NCBI RefSeq assembly: GCF_014845115.1
Contig: NZ_NKUI01000041.1
Span: forward strand, 1 to 64,000
Direction of reading: 5' to 3'
Source of the DNA: Methylorubrum zatmanii
Lineage (GTDB): Bacteria > Pseudomonadota > Alphaproteobacteria > Rhizobiales > Beijerinckiaceae
Length of the DNA: 64,000 bases
The position numbers and the translations under genes were made by a program. Below are positions 8,779-19,300 of this stretch, one piece after another; position 1 is the stretch's first letter, and each line of letters begins with the position of its first letter. The notes beneath the pieces were generated by a model. It had not been told where the DNA came from. It saw only the letters and a list, made by a program, of their open reading frames with translations, and did not search any database.

Positions 8779-9495
8779 TCACAGACTCGCCTCCTCGAAG
8801 GCCCGCACCCATTCCGCGCAGATCCCGGAGCGGACGATGTCGTCGAGGGTGAATTCCACGATCGGGATCGCCATCAGCCGGCTCTTCACGAGGTGGATGA
8901 CCGTGCGCAGGCCGGAAGTCTCACGCAGATCGGTCTGCGAGACGTCGCCGTTGATGATCACTTGGCAATCGTCGCCGATGCGGGTCAGGAACATCTTGAT
9001 TTCGGCGGTGGTGGTGTTCTGTGCCTCGTCGAGGATCACGAGGCAGTTCTTGAAGGTGCGTCCGCGCATCACCTCGAACGGCACCACCTCGATGTCGCCG
9101 GCCTTCACCGCGATGTCGAAGGCGGCGGCGCCCATGCGCTCCTTCATGGTCTCGGTGAGCGGCGCGACCCAGGGCGCGATCTTCTCTTCCAGCGTGCCGG
9201 GGAAGAAGCCGAGCGAGCGGCCGGAGGGAACGTTGGGTCGGGTGATGACGACCTTGGCGATCCGCCGCTGGCGGAGCAGGTCGGCGGCGCGGGTGCCGGC
9301 GATGAAAGTCTTGCCGGTTCCGGCGGGCCCTAGAACGATGACTTGTGAAGATGACGCGAGGGCGTCGAGGTATTGACCTTGTTTGTCCGTGAGCGGTTGG
9401 ATCGGTGCGGGGTTACGTTCCTCGTCGAAGCGGGTCCGATGCATCCGGATCGGTCGGTCCTCAACCAGTTCAAGCCGTGCGCGTCGTCTCTTCAT
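8779..9495 (-). CDS. phoH: PhoH family ATPase
   Basis: The 238-residue protein is almost entirely a PhoH P-loop domain: Walker A GPAGTGKT at residues 56-63, ITRPNVPSGRSLGFFPG near 84-100, and Walker B CLVILDEAQN at 151-160. PhoH proteins are ATPases, some with RNA helicase or nuclease partners; the role of this short form is not established. There is no KH or PIN domain, which separates it from YbeZ-type and PhoH2 proteins. The ATG is preceded by GGTGGAG. It stands alone downstream of the helicase gene, with a 388-base leader region. Confidence 0.9.
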   Translation of the reverse strand: MKRRRARLELVEDRPIRMHRTRFDEERNPAPIQPLTDKQGQYLDALASSSQVIVLGPAGTGKTFIAGTRAADLLRQRRIAKVVITRPNVPSGRSLGFFPGTLEEKIAPWVAPLTETMKERMGAAAFDIAVKAGDIEVVPFEVMRGRTFKNCLVILDEAQNTTTAEIKMFLTRIGDDCQVIINGDVSQTDLRETSGLRTVIHLVKSRLMAIPIVEFTLDDIVRSGICAEWVRAFEEASL

Positions 9496-9883
9496 GGATC
9501 AACACTCCACCTTGACTCGTGCGTGACGCTCGTAAACTCGCTTTTTCAACCGGTCTCGACTGTGCGAACACTCCTTCGATTCGGCGAAGACACCGCCGAT
9601 CTTCGATCATCGACACGCAAGAGCAAAGCCAATTGTCCCGAGTCGGTTCCGCGACACGACGAGAAGGCTGTGGAGCGCGTCTTTACGGCAACGCTTCTTG
9701 CGGGCCTTCAGCGTCGCAGGTGCCGGCGACGGGGGCGTGACGGGCGGACGAAGAAGCGATGAACCCTCGCGCCTCTCGGCGGCGGTCGCGGATCGGGACG
9801 ATCCTGCATGGGCCATCGTGGGCGTCGCCCTCCTCGGGCGAGCGGGCGGCCGGCTCACCTCGCAGGCGGGCCGGCGGGACGCT
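9496..9883. other. 388-base region upstream of phoH
   Basis: This stretch lies between the uvrD/pcrA stop and the phoH start, both on the minus strand, and presumably holds the phoH promoter. No gene-like frame is convincing. A TTGAAA/TTACGA pair can be drawn on the minus strand near 9535-9560, but the spacing is not good enough to call a promoter. Confidence 0.4.
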
Positions 9884-12241
9884 TCAGCCGGGCTGGAGGA
9901 AGCTGTCGAGCACCATCTTCCGGCCGGCCTTGTCGAAGTCAACGGTCAGCTTGTTGCCGTCAACGCCCGCGACGGTGCCGGGGCCGAACTTGGTGTGGAA
10001 GACGCGCTGGCCGCCGGAAAAGGCGGAGGGTGTCGCGGTGGATTTGGCAACCAGTTCGCCCTCGATCTCCCGCGGCCCGCCCGAGCGTCCGCCGCCGCGC
10101 CCGCTGCCGAAGCCGCCGGCGGTGTTGGCCTGGGCCCGCTGCCAGCCCGGCGTGCCGTAGGACGAGCCGAACGGCGCCGGGTTGCGGTCGAAGCGCGAGG
10201 CTCCGGCCGAGAAATGGGCGGGCGCCTCGATCACATCGACGGCATGAGGCGGCAACTCGTCGATGAAGCGGGAGGGAATGGTCGAGGACCACAGCCCGTG
10301 GATGCGCCGGTTGACCGCGAAGGACAGCTTGGCGCGCTTGCGGGCACGGGTGAGCCCGACATGGGCGAGCCGCCGCTCCTCCTCGAGGCCGGCCCGCCCG
10401 CTCTCGTCGATGGCGCGCTGGTTCGGGAACAGGCCGTCCTCCCAGCCGGGGAGGAACACGGTATCGAATTCGAGTCCCTTGGCGGCATGGAGCGTCATCA
10501 GCGAGACGCGGTCGGCCCCCTCCGCCTCGCTGGCTTCCATCACCAGGGAGACGTGTTCGAGGAAGCCCGCCATATCCGGGAATTCCTCCATCGAGCGGAC
10601 GAATTCCTTGAGGTTTTCGAGCCGCCCGGCGGCATCGGCGGAGCGGTCCTTCTGCCACATCTCGGTGTAGCCGGATTCCTCCAGGATCGTCTGCGCGACC
10701 TCCGGGTGGGGCTTGGCCTCTACCAGCCGGGTCCAGCGGGAAAAGCTCTCGACGAGGCCGCGCAGCATCGAGCGGGCGCGGGGCTTCAGCTCGTCGGTCT
10801 CGATCAGCTTCCGCGCCGCGGCGAGCAGCGGGATCCGGTCGGCGCGGGCATAGGCGTGCAGCGTCTGCAACGTCGCGTCGCCCAGGCCCCGCTTCGGCGT
10901 GTTGAAGATGCGCTCGAAGGCGAGGTCGTCGGCCCCGTTCATGGTGACGCGGAGATAGGCCAGCGCATCGCGAATCTCGGCCCGCTCGTAGAAGCGCGGG
11001 CCGCCGATGACCCGGTAGGGTAGGCCGACCTGCACGAAGCGGTCCTCGATCTCGCGCATCTGCGCCGAGATCCGCACCAGCACCGCGATCTCGGAGAGAG
11101 GATGGCCCTTGCGCTGGAGCGATTCGATCGACTCGGCGATCTGGCGTGCCTCTTCCTCCGAATCCCAGGCGCCGGTCACGGTCACGGGCTCGCCCGCCGC
11201 GTCCTCCGTGCGGAGCGTCTTGCCGAGCCGGCCCTCGTTCCTGGCGATCAGCCCGGAGGCGGCGGCGAGGATATGGCCGGTGGAGCGGTAATTGCGCTCC
11301 AGCCGCACCACGGTCGCGCCGGGAAAGTCATGCTCGAAGCGCAGGATGTTATCGACCTCGGCGCCGCGCCAGCCATAGATCGACTGGTCGTCGTCGCCGA
11401 CGCAGGCCACGTTCTTGCGCGCCTGGGCCAGCAGGCGGAGCCAGAGATACTGGGCGACGTTGGTATCCTGATACTCGTCGACCAGGATGTAGCGGAACCG
11501 GTCCTGGTAATTGGCCAGGATGTCCGGGTTGTCGCGCCAGAGCTTGAGGCAGAGCAGCAGAAGATCGCCGAAATCGACCGCGTTGAGGGTGGCGAGCCGG
11601 GCCTGATAGGCGGCATAGAGCTGGCCGCCCTTGCCGAAGGCGAAGGCCTGTGCCTCGCCGGGGGGCACCTGCTCGGGGCCGAGGCCCCGGTTCTTCCAGC
11701 CATCGATGGTGTGGGCCAGCGACCGGGCCGGCCAGCGCTTCTCGTCGATGTTCTGGTCGGCGATGACCTGCTTCATCAGGCGCAGCTGGTCGTCGGTGCC
11801 GAGGATGGTGAAGTCGGATTTGAGCCCGACCAACTCGGCGTGACGGCGCAGGATCTTGGTGCCGATGGCGTGGAAGGTGCCGAGCCAGGGCATGCCCTCG
11901 CCCGCCGGGCCGATCAACTGGCCGATGCGGTGTTTCATCTCCCGCGCGGCCTTGTTGGTGAAGGTCACCGAGAGGATGTCGTAGGGCCGTGCCTTGCCGG
12001 TGGCGATCAGGTGAGCGATGCGCGTCGTCAGCACACGGGTCTTGCCGGTGCCGGCGCCCGCGAGCACGAGCACGGGTCCCTCCGTCGCCTCGACGGCGCG
12101 GCGCTGTTCCGGGTTCAGGCCGGAGAGGTAGGAGGCTCCGTCGGGCCTCAGCGCGGCCATGGCGCGGGCGGCGATGGAGACGGGAGCGGGGGCGCCGTCG
12201 TCGGACGGGCGCGGCCGGGACGCGTCGGGCTCGTGTATCAT
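9884..12241 (-). CDS. uvrD: ATP-dependent 3'-5' DNA helicase, UvrD/PcrA type
   Basis: The 785-residue superfamily 1A helicase acts in nucleotide excision and mismatch repair and removes RecA filaments. Visible motifs are the Q-motif region (LNPEQRRAV), Walker A AGAGTGKT at residues 61-68, motif II LVDEYQDTN near 253, motif III GDDDQSIYGWRGA near 285, motif IV LERNYRS, motif V VSLMTLHAAKGLEF and motif VI VGLTRARKRA. The C-terminal region has a Gly/Arg-rich linker and a short domain resembling the PcrA/UvrD tail that contacts RNA polymerase. It is transcribed divergently from the small secreted protein at 12356. Confidence 0.96.
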   Translation of the reverse strand: MIHEPDASRPRPSDDGAPAPVSIAARAMAALRPDGASYLSGLNPEQRRAVEATEGPVLVLAGAGTGKTRVLTTRIAHLIATGKARPYDILSVTFTNKAAREMKHRIGQLIGPAGEGMPWLGTFHAIGTKILRRHAELVGLKSDFTILGTDDQLRLMKQVIADQNIDEKRWPARSLAHTIDGWKNRGLGPEQVPPGEAQAFAFGKGGQLYAAYQARLATLNAVDFGDLLLLCLKLWRDNPDILANYQDRFRYILVDEYQDTNVAQYLWLRLLAQARKNVACVGDDDQSIYGWRGAEVDNILRFEHDFPGATVVRLERNYRSTGHILAAASGLIARNEGRLGKTLRTEDAAGEPVTVTGAWDSEEEARQIAESIESLQRKGHPLSEIAVLVRISAQMREIEDRFVQVGLPYRVIGGPRFYERAEIRDALAYLRVTMNGADDLAFERIFNTPKRGLGDATLQTLHAYARADRIPLLAAARKLIETDELKPRARSMLRGLVESFSRWTRLVEAKPHPEVAQTILEESGYTEMWQKDRSADAAGRLENLKEFVRSMEEFPDMAGFLEHVSLVMEASEAEGADRVSLMTLHAAKGLEFDTVFLPGWEDGLFPNQRAIDESGRAGLEEERRLAHVGLTRARKRAKLSFAVNRRIHGLWSSTIPSRFIDELPPHAVDVIEAPAHFSAGASRFDRNPAPFGSSYGTPGWQRAQANTAGGFGSGRGGGRSGGPREIEGELVAKSTATPSAFSGGQRVFHTKFGPGTVAGVDGNKLTVDFDKAGRKMVLDSFLQPG

Positions 12242-12355
12242 GGCTGCATCCCTGGACCAAAAGGCGAACGCCGTCGAGCCCCGATCCGGAACCGAGGCCC
12301 CCTCTTACGCGTCACACGGGAAGTGAAAACGGATCGAGATAAAGGACACGAGGCC

Positions 12356-12595
12356 ATGCGCGCCCCGTTACTCGCCCTCCTGACCCTGCTCGCCGCCGCC
12401 GCGCCGGCCCTGGCGCAGAGCCCCGGCAACCGGGGGGCCACGACGCGGATGAACGAGAATTTCGAGACGCGGAACCAGATCCGCAACTTCGAGCAACGGC
12501 AGACCTTGGAGAACAGCGCCGTCCGCAACCAGATCCAGCGGGCGCCGCTCAACGTTCCGCCGCCGACCGGCCCGGCTTACGGCCCCCGTCGCTGA
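12356..12595 (+). CDS. small secreted protein of unknown function
   Basis: The 79-residue product has a clear Sec signal peptide (MRAPLLALLTLLAAAAPALA, cleavage likely before QSPGN). The mature part of about 58 residues is rich in Asn, Arg and Gln, with a heptad-like ENFETRNQIRNFEQRQTLEN segment. It starts at ATG 12356 with GGACACGAGG upstream. No family is recognised; export to the periplasm is the only supported statement. Confidence 0.7.
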   Translation: MRAPLLALLTLLAAAAPALAQSPGNRGATTRMNENFETRNQIRNFEQRQTLENSAVRNQIQRAPLNVPPPTGPAYGPRR

Positions 12596-12755
12596 GCCTC
12601 GTCCAAGCTTAAGCGTGGGATGCGAGCCGACCTTCGTCTGTGCTATGGCCGCCTGAACGAGTTGTGCGAAATCCGTCTCCGCCTCCACTCGGTGGATCGG
12701 CTTACCGAACTCGAGGTGAATCCTGCGGCCCGCAGGCCAGGCGGAAGCGATAACG

Positions 12756-15700
12756 GTGCGTGATTTCCTGACCGCGCTTGCGGGCGCCGTCGTGCTGGTC
12801 CTCGTGGCGGCGCTGGTCGTGCCGCCCTTCATCGACTGGTCGGCCCATCGCGCGCTGATCGATCGTACCCTGGCCGATTCCCTCGGCGCCGGAGCCCGCA
12901 GCGAGGGCACCGTCGATCTGCGTTTCCTGCCTTCGCCGCATCTGCGGCTCGGCCGGCTGCGGCTCGGCACCGGGGACGGACCGGCCATCGATGCCCGCTC
13001 CGTCGAGGCCGAGATCGCCCTGGCGCCGCTGCTGAAGGGCGAGGTGCGCTTCATCCAGACCTCGATCGAGGACGCCGCCCTCACCTTGCCGGTCTCGGAC
13101 GAAGCGTTGCTGCTGCCGGAGGGCGCGCAGGCGTTCCGCCGCGACATCGTCATCGATGACCTGACCATTCGCCGCCTGTCCGTCGCCACCCTGCGCAGGG
13201 GCGAGGCGCCACAGGAACAGGTGAGGGCGGAGAATCTGCGCCTGAGGGCTCCCGCCCTTGCCGGACCGTGGCTGATGGAGGGAACGGCGAAGGGCAGCCC
13301 GTTCCATTTGGTCACGAGTGCCGCCGGACCGGAGGGTGGGTTCTCGCTCAAGCTGACCGGCGGCGGCGACACCGTGCCCCGGCTGGAAGTGGATGCGCGG
13401 CTCGCCTTCAAGCCCGTGGAAGCCGCTTTTGGACAGACGCCGCAACGCGGTCTCGTGCCAGAGGCGGAAGGGTCGGCGCGGCTCACTGTCGGCCCCCCGG
13501 TGCAGCCGGCCGGCGCGACGTTGCCCTTCACGATGGCCGCCAAGTTCATCTCTCATGGAGCGGTCGTCGAGGCGAAGACGGTCGATCTCGAACTCAACCC
13601 CGGCGGCAAGGCGGCGCGCCTCTCGGGGAGCGGCCGCCTCGACCTGCGCGAGGCCCGGCTCGGCCTGACCCTGCGCACCCGCCGCCTCGATCTCGACGGG
13701 CTCCTGTTGTCGTCCGGGGGGCGGGCGCTTCTGGATCAGGGACTGACCTCCGGCGCCCTGACCCCGCCGCTGATGCTCGATCTCGACCTCGCCGCGGAGA
13801 GCATGGCGCTGGGCCTCGACGACTGGGCGAATGTCGCCCTGCGCGGCACCTTCGACCGGACCGGCGGCCTCGTGCTGCGCCGCTTCGAGGGCACCGCCCC
13901 CGGCGAGGCGAGGGTGGCGGCGACCGGGGAGGCCGAACTGTCGGGGGCGCCCCGCTTCTCCGGGCATGTCGAGATCGCCGCGCGCAATTCCGAGGGCCTC
14001 GGGCGCTATCTCGGCCGGATCGGAGCGGCGGAGAGCCTTGCGGTCATTCTCGACGGACGCGCCCTCGATCTCGGCACCGATCTGTCGGCGGCGGGAGCGG
14101 ACCTGTCGGTGCGCAACCTGCGCCTCGCGCTCGGCGATGCCCGCCTGACCGGCAATGCCCGCTACGCCAGGGCGGAGGCGGACGGGCGCGGGCGCCTCGA
14201 CGCGCAGATCGGCGCGAGCGGCCTCGACATCGCCGAACTGCCCCCGGTCGGCCAGCTGATGGCGGGGCTCAACCGGCTCGATCTCGGCCTGACCCTGAAG
14301 GCGCGCGACGTACGCTACGGACCGTCCGGCCCGAATTCCGGCAACGGCACCATCGCGGTGAGCCTGCAATCGGACGGCGCGAGCCTCGTGGTCGATGGGC
14401 TCGACGTCACCGATCTTGCCGGGGCGAATGCGCAACTCGCCGGCCGGATCGCCCCCGATGGATCGGGGCGAATCGAGGGACGCGTTTCGGCGGCCAGGGC
14501 CGCACCGTTGCTGGCCCTCCTGGAACGCGGCTTCCTGCCGGAGGCCCGCCTCGTGCCGCAGAGTTTTCGCGAGAACGGGCTCACCCTCGACCTGACCCTG
14601 GAGCGGGAAGCGGGCGAGGCAGATTCCCTGCGCGCGACCGCAAAGGGACGGGCAGGCGGGGGCAATCTCGATCTGGCGCTGTTGACGCATCTCGGCCGGA
14701 TCGACCGCCTCGACGCAACCCTGGCGACCGAGAGGACCGGCCGCTGGTTTCGTCGCGACGACATCGCGGCCCTGCGTCAGCCCGGACGCCTGCACATGAC
14801 CGGAACGCGGCCGGCAGCCGAGGCGGGGACGATCCCACCGCTGTCGCTCGGCATCGAGGGCAACCTCGCCGGCCTCACCCTGTCGACACCGCGCCCGATC
14901 CTGCTCGACACCCGCGATGGGCCGCCGACGGGCGGCGAGATCCGCATCGAGACGCCTGACCTCGCGCCTTTCCTCGTCCTTGCCGGCAGCGCCGGGCCGG
15001 CCACCGGACCGCTTCCCGCCTCCCTCGCCTTCGTGCTGTCGCGGCGGAACGCGGCCCTGCATGCCGATGTCTCCGGCCGGGCCGCCGACACCGATCTGTC
15101 CGCCGCCCTCGATTGGGCTGCCGCCAGCACGCTGACTGGGAGCGTCACGCTCGGCCGTCTCTCGCTGCCGGCGCTTTCCGCCGCGACTCTGATGCCGACG
15201 GACGCCAACGGCCGCTTCGCTCCGGCGCCGGCTCAGCCGAGAGCCAGTCTCGCCCTCAAGGTGGGGCAGCTGGAACTCGGCCGCGGCCTCGTGGCCGAGG
15301 CGGCGAGCCTGACCCTGTCGCGCGAGGGCGATTCCCTCGTGCTGCGCGATCTCGCCGCCGGTCTGAGTGGTGGTCGGATCGGCGGCAGCCTGACACTGGC
15401 GCAGTCGGGCGGCACGGCCTCGGTCTCGGGTGAGGGCACCCTCGACGATGCCGACCTCGCCGGCTTGATCGGCTCCGGCTCGGTGAAGGGCCGCCTCTCG
15501 GCGGCACTCCGCTTCGGCGCCAGCGGCGCGAGCCTCGCCGCGTTGGCGGAGGGGCTGTCGGGAAGCGGCGAGATCCGCTTGGCCGACCTCACGCTTCCCG
15601 GAGCCGATGCGAGCGGTCTCGACCGGGCCCTCACCAAAGCGCTGGCCGAGGACGATCCCCTGCGCGAGGGCCGACTGCAAACCCTCGTCGCGGAGCAGCT

Positions 15701-16280
15701 TTCGGCGGCGCCGCTGCGCACGAAGGCGCCGGTCTCCGCCGCCTTCACCCTCTCGGGCGGGACGCTCCGCACCGCGCCCCTCAGCCTCGACCTCGGACAG
15801 GCGCGCTGGAACGGCACGATCCAGGTCGATCTGCGTACCAGGATCGTCGATGCCCGCGGAGCCCTGACGGCGTCGGCGGCGCCGAAGGGCTGGTCCGGCG
15901 CGGCTCCCTCGGTTCAGCTCGGCTTTGCCGGCCCGCTTGCAGCACCCGAGCGGCGGCTCGACACGGCCCCCCTGACGACGGGGCTCGCCGCCCTTGTGCT
16001 GCAAAGGGAGCTGGAGAAGATCGAGCTGTTCGATGCCGACCAGAGCGAGCGCCAGCGCCGCCGCGCCCGGATCGAGATGGACGCTGCCCGCGCCGCCGCC
16101 GAGGAGGCCGCGCGGCAGGCCCGGATCAAGGCGCAGCAGGCCGCCGAGGAGGCGGCCCGCCAAGCCCGCCAGCGCGAAGCGGAGGAGGCCGCCCGCCGCG
16201 CCCGCATCGAGGCCGAGCCGGCGCCGCCCCGGCCGGAAACGCCGCCACTGGACATCAGCCCCCCGACTCTGAGACCCTGA
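12756..16280 (+). CDS. large AsmA-like membrane-anchored protein
   Basis: The 1174-residue protein starts at a GTG and has one N-terminal membrane segment (about residues 5-27, LAGAVVLVLVAALVVPP) followed by the AsmA-type pattern IDWSAHRALIDRTLADSLG. Most of the protein is repeated beta-strand-rich sequence expected in the periplasm, as in AsmA/TamB-like proteins linked to phospholipid transport and outer-membrane assembly. An AsmA-type C-terminal core (LSGSGEIRLADLTLPGAD) lies near residues 930-960. The last 90 residues are an alanine/arginine/glutamate-rich coiled coil ending in a proline-rich tail, unusual for the family. Confidence 0.85.
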   Translation: MRDFLTALAGAVVLVLVAALVVPPFIDWSAHRALIDRTLADSLGAGARSEGTVDLRFLPSPHLRLGRLRLGTGDGPAIDARSVEAEIALAPLLKGEVRFIQTSIEDAALTLPVSDEALLLPEGAQAFRRDIVIDDLTIRRLSVATLRRGEAPQEQVRAENLRLRAPALAGPWLMEGTAKGSPFHLVTSAAGPEGGFSLKLTGGGDTVPRLEVDARLAFKPVEAAFGQTPQRGLVPEAEGSARLTVGPPVQPAGATLPFTMAAKFISHGAVVEAKTVDLELNPGGKAARLSGSGRLDLREARLGLTLRTRRLDLDGLLLSSGGRALLDQGLTSGALTPPLMLDLDLAAESMALGLDDWANVALRGTFDRTGGLVLRRFEGTAPGEARVAATGEAELSGAPRFSGHVEIAARNSEGLGRYLGRIGAAESLAVILDGRALDLGTDLSAAGADLSVRNLRLALGDARLTGNARYARAEADGRGRLDAQIGASGLDIAELPPVGQLMAGLNRLDLGLTLKARDVRYGPSGPNSGNGTIAVSLQSDGASLVVDGLDVTDLAGANAQLAGRIAPDGSGRIEGRVSAARAAPLLALLERGFLPEARLVPQSFRENGLTLDLTLEREAGEADSLRATAKGRAGGGNLDLALLTHLGRIDRLDATLATERTGRWFRRDDIAALRQPGRLHMTGTRPAAEAGTIPPLSLGIEGNLAGLTLSTPRPILLDTRDGPPTGGEIRIETPDLAPFLVLAGSAGPATGPLPASLAFVLSRRNAALHADVSGRAADTDLSAALDWAAASTLTGSVTLGRLSLPALSAATLMPTDANGRFAPAPAQPRASLALKVGQLELGRGLVAEAASLTLSREGDSLVLRDLAAGLSGGRIGGSLTLAQSGGTASVSGEGTLDDADLAGLIGSGSVKGRLSAALRFGASGASLAALAEGLSGSGEIRLADLTLPGADASGLDRALTKALAEDDPLREGRLQTLVAEQLSAAPLRTKAPVSAAFTLSGGTLRTAPLSLDLGQARWNGTIQVDLRTRIVDARGALTASAAPKGWSGAAPSVQLGFAGPLAAPERRLDTAPLTTGLAALVLQRELEKIELFDADQSERQRRRARIEMDAARAAAEEAARQARIKAQQAAEEAARQARQREAEEAARRARIEAEPAPPRPETPPLDISPPTLRP

Positions 16281-16354
16281 TCCGGTCTGGATCCTGCGTC
16301 GCCTGTCCACCGTAACCGCAACCGCCCGCCGGCCGTTCTGACAGGAGGGCCGCG

Positions 16355-19300
16355 TTGGCGGCCGACGGAGGCGGGGGGATCGCGATGGTCGCAACGGAAA
16401 TCGGCGCCGCACCCATCCGCTCCGCTCCCCGCTTCGATGCCCCCTATGCCCAGGACGACGCTGCCCTTGCCGAAATCCTGCTGCGAGAGGCCACCGAAAC
16501 AGGCGCGACGGCGGCGGCCATCGATGCCCTCGCCTCGGACCTGATCGGCGCGATCCGGGCCGATGCCGGTCACGGCGCCATCGAGACCCTGCTGCGGGAA
16601 TACGCGCTGACGACCCGAGAGGGCCTCGCGCTGATGAGCCTCGCCGAGGCGTTGCTGCGGGTGCCTGATCCGGCCACCGCCGACCGGCTCATCGCCGACA
16701 AGCTGCGCGAGGGCGATTTCGCCCATCACGCCCCGCGCTCGGACAAGGGGCTCGCCCAGGCGGCGTCCTGGGCGCTCGGTCTCGGTGCTCGCCTCGTCGG
16801 CCCGCAGGATACGCCGGAGGTCACCCTGGGCAGCCTCGTGCGCCGGCTCGGCCGGCCGGCGGTGCGGGCGGCGGCCTCTCAGGCGATGCGGGTGATCGGG
16901 GGCCAGTTCGTTCTGGCGGAGGAGATCGACGCCGCGCTCAAGCGGGCCGGTTCCGGGGCCGCGCGGCGGCTGCGCTACTCCTTCGACATGCTGGGCGAGG
17001 GCGCCCGCACGGCCGAGGACGCCGACGGCTATCGCCACGCCTACGCCATGGCGATCCAGCGCATCGGCCGCGAGGCCGGTAACGCGCCTCTCCCCGCCCG
17101 GCCCGGCATCTCCGTGAAGCTCTCGGCCCTCCATCCGCGCTACACGCCGACCCAGCGTGAACGGGTGATGTCCGAACTGGTGCCGGTGGCACTGGATCTC
17201 GCCCGGAGCGCCCGCGCCCATGACCTCAACTTCACCCTCGACGCGGAGGAGGCCGAGCGGCTCGAACTGTCCCTGGAGGTGTTCGCCGCGATCCTGGCCG
17301 ATCCGGCGCTGAAGGGGTGGGACGGCTTCGGCCTCGCTGTCCAGGCCTATTCGAAACGCTGCCTGCCGGTGATCGATCATGTTGCGGCGCTCGCCGCCCA
17401 TCACGAGCGACGGCTGATGGTGCGTCTCGTCAAGGGCGCCTACTGGGACACGGAAGTGAAGCTCGCCCAAATCCAGGGCGCTTCCGATTATCCGGTCTTC
17501 ACCCGTAAGGCGATGACGGACCTGAACTATCTCGCCGCCGCGCGCCGGTTGCTGGGCCACCGCCCGTATCTCTACCCGCAATTCGCTACCCACAACGCGC
17601 TGACGGTCGCGAGCGTGCTCGGTCTCGCGGGTCTGCTCGAACGCCCGGTGACGGAGGAGGCCGGCTTCGAATTCCAGCGCCTGCACGGCATGGGAGAGGC
17701 GCTCTACCAGAGGCTCGCCGAGCGGATGCCCGGTCTCGGTCAGCGGGTCTACGCGCCGGTCGGCGGCCACCGCGAATTGCTCGCCTATCTCGTGCGTCGC
17801 CTGCTGGAGAACGGGGCGAATTCCTCCTTCGTCGCCCGCGCCGCCGATCCCTCGGTGCCGGTCCCGTCGCTGCTCACGCGTCCCCAGGCCCTGATCGGAA
17901 CGCCGGCCCTCGCCCGCCACCCGGAGATCGCACGGCCCGGCGACCTGTTCGGGCCGGAGCGCCTCAACTCACCCGGGCTCGCCTTCGGGGACGGCGCGGC
18001 GCTCCGGCGGCTGACTGCGGAAATCACCGCCGCAGCCGGCCTGGCCGAAGCCGCGCCGATCCTCGACGGCATCGCTTGTGCCGGACCGTCACGCCCGGTG
18101 ATCAGCCCCATCGACGGGACCAAGCTCGGCACCGTGACGGAAGCGGATGCCGCCGTTGCCGCCCGCGCCATGGAAACCGCCGCAACGGGCTTTCCCGCCT
18201 GGACCGCGATGCCCGCCCAGGAACGCGCCGCCTGCCTCGACCGCGCGGCGGAAGCCTTTATGCGGGAGCGCGGACGCCTGCTGCACCTGCTTCAGATCGA
18301 AGCCGGAAAAACCCTCGACGACGCACTGGCCGAATGGCGCGAGGCGATCGACTTCCTGCGCTACTACGCGGCCGAGGGGCGGCGTCTGTTCCGCCGACTC
18401 CAGGCCTTGCCGGGTCCGGCGGGCGAGGCGAACAGCCTTAGTCTGGCCGGCCGTGGCGTCTTCGTCGCGATCTCGCCCTGGAATTTCCCCCTCGCCATCT
18501 TCACCGGTCAGGTCGCCGCGGCGCTGATGGCCGGCAATGCGGTCGTCGCCAAGCCGGCCCCTCAGACGCCGTTGGTGGCGGCTCTCGCCGTGCGCCTGCT
18601 TCACGCGGCCGGCGTGCCGGCGGGCGCGCTTCAGCTGACGCCCGGCGGGCCCGAGACCGGGGCCGCGCTGATCGCGCATCCGGCGCTCGCCGGGGTCGTC
18701 TTCACCGGCTCCACGGCGACCGCGCGGGCAATCAACCGGTCGCTCGCCGCGCGGGACGGGGCGATCCTGCCGCTGATCGCCGAGACCGGCGGCATCAACG
18801 CCATGATCGTGGATGCCACCGCCCTGCCCGAGCAGGTGGCCGACGACGTGGTGACCTCGGCCTTCCGCTCAGCCGGTCAGCGCTGCTCGGCCCTCCGGCT
18901 GCTGCTCGTGCAGGAAGATGTGGCGGACCGGATGATCGCGGCGGTCGCGGGGGCCGCACGGGAGTTGCAGGTCGGCGATCCGCGCCACCTCTCGACCGAT
19001 CTCGGGCCGGTGATCGACGGAGCCGCCAAGGCCCGGCTCGACGCGCATATCGCCAGGATGACGGCGGAGGCCCGTGTGCATGTCGCGGGTGTGGCACCGC
19101 AGGGATTGTATGTGGCGCCTCATCTCTTCGAGATCGGCGGCGTCGCCGATCTCCGGGAGGAGGTGTTCGGGCCGATCCTGCATGTGGTGCGCTACCGGGC
19201 GGATGCCCTGGCGCGGGTGGTGGAAGAGATCCGGGCCGGCGGCTACGGATTGACGCTTGGGATCCAGTCGCGGATCGAGGAGAGCGTCGAACGGATCGCC

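Noticed and set aside
12702-16412. 1236-codon open frame antisense to the AsmA-like gene
   Set aside because: Same cause: GC-driven antisense frame with no recognisable family.
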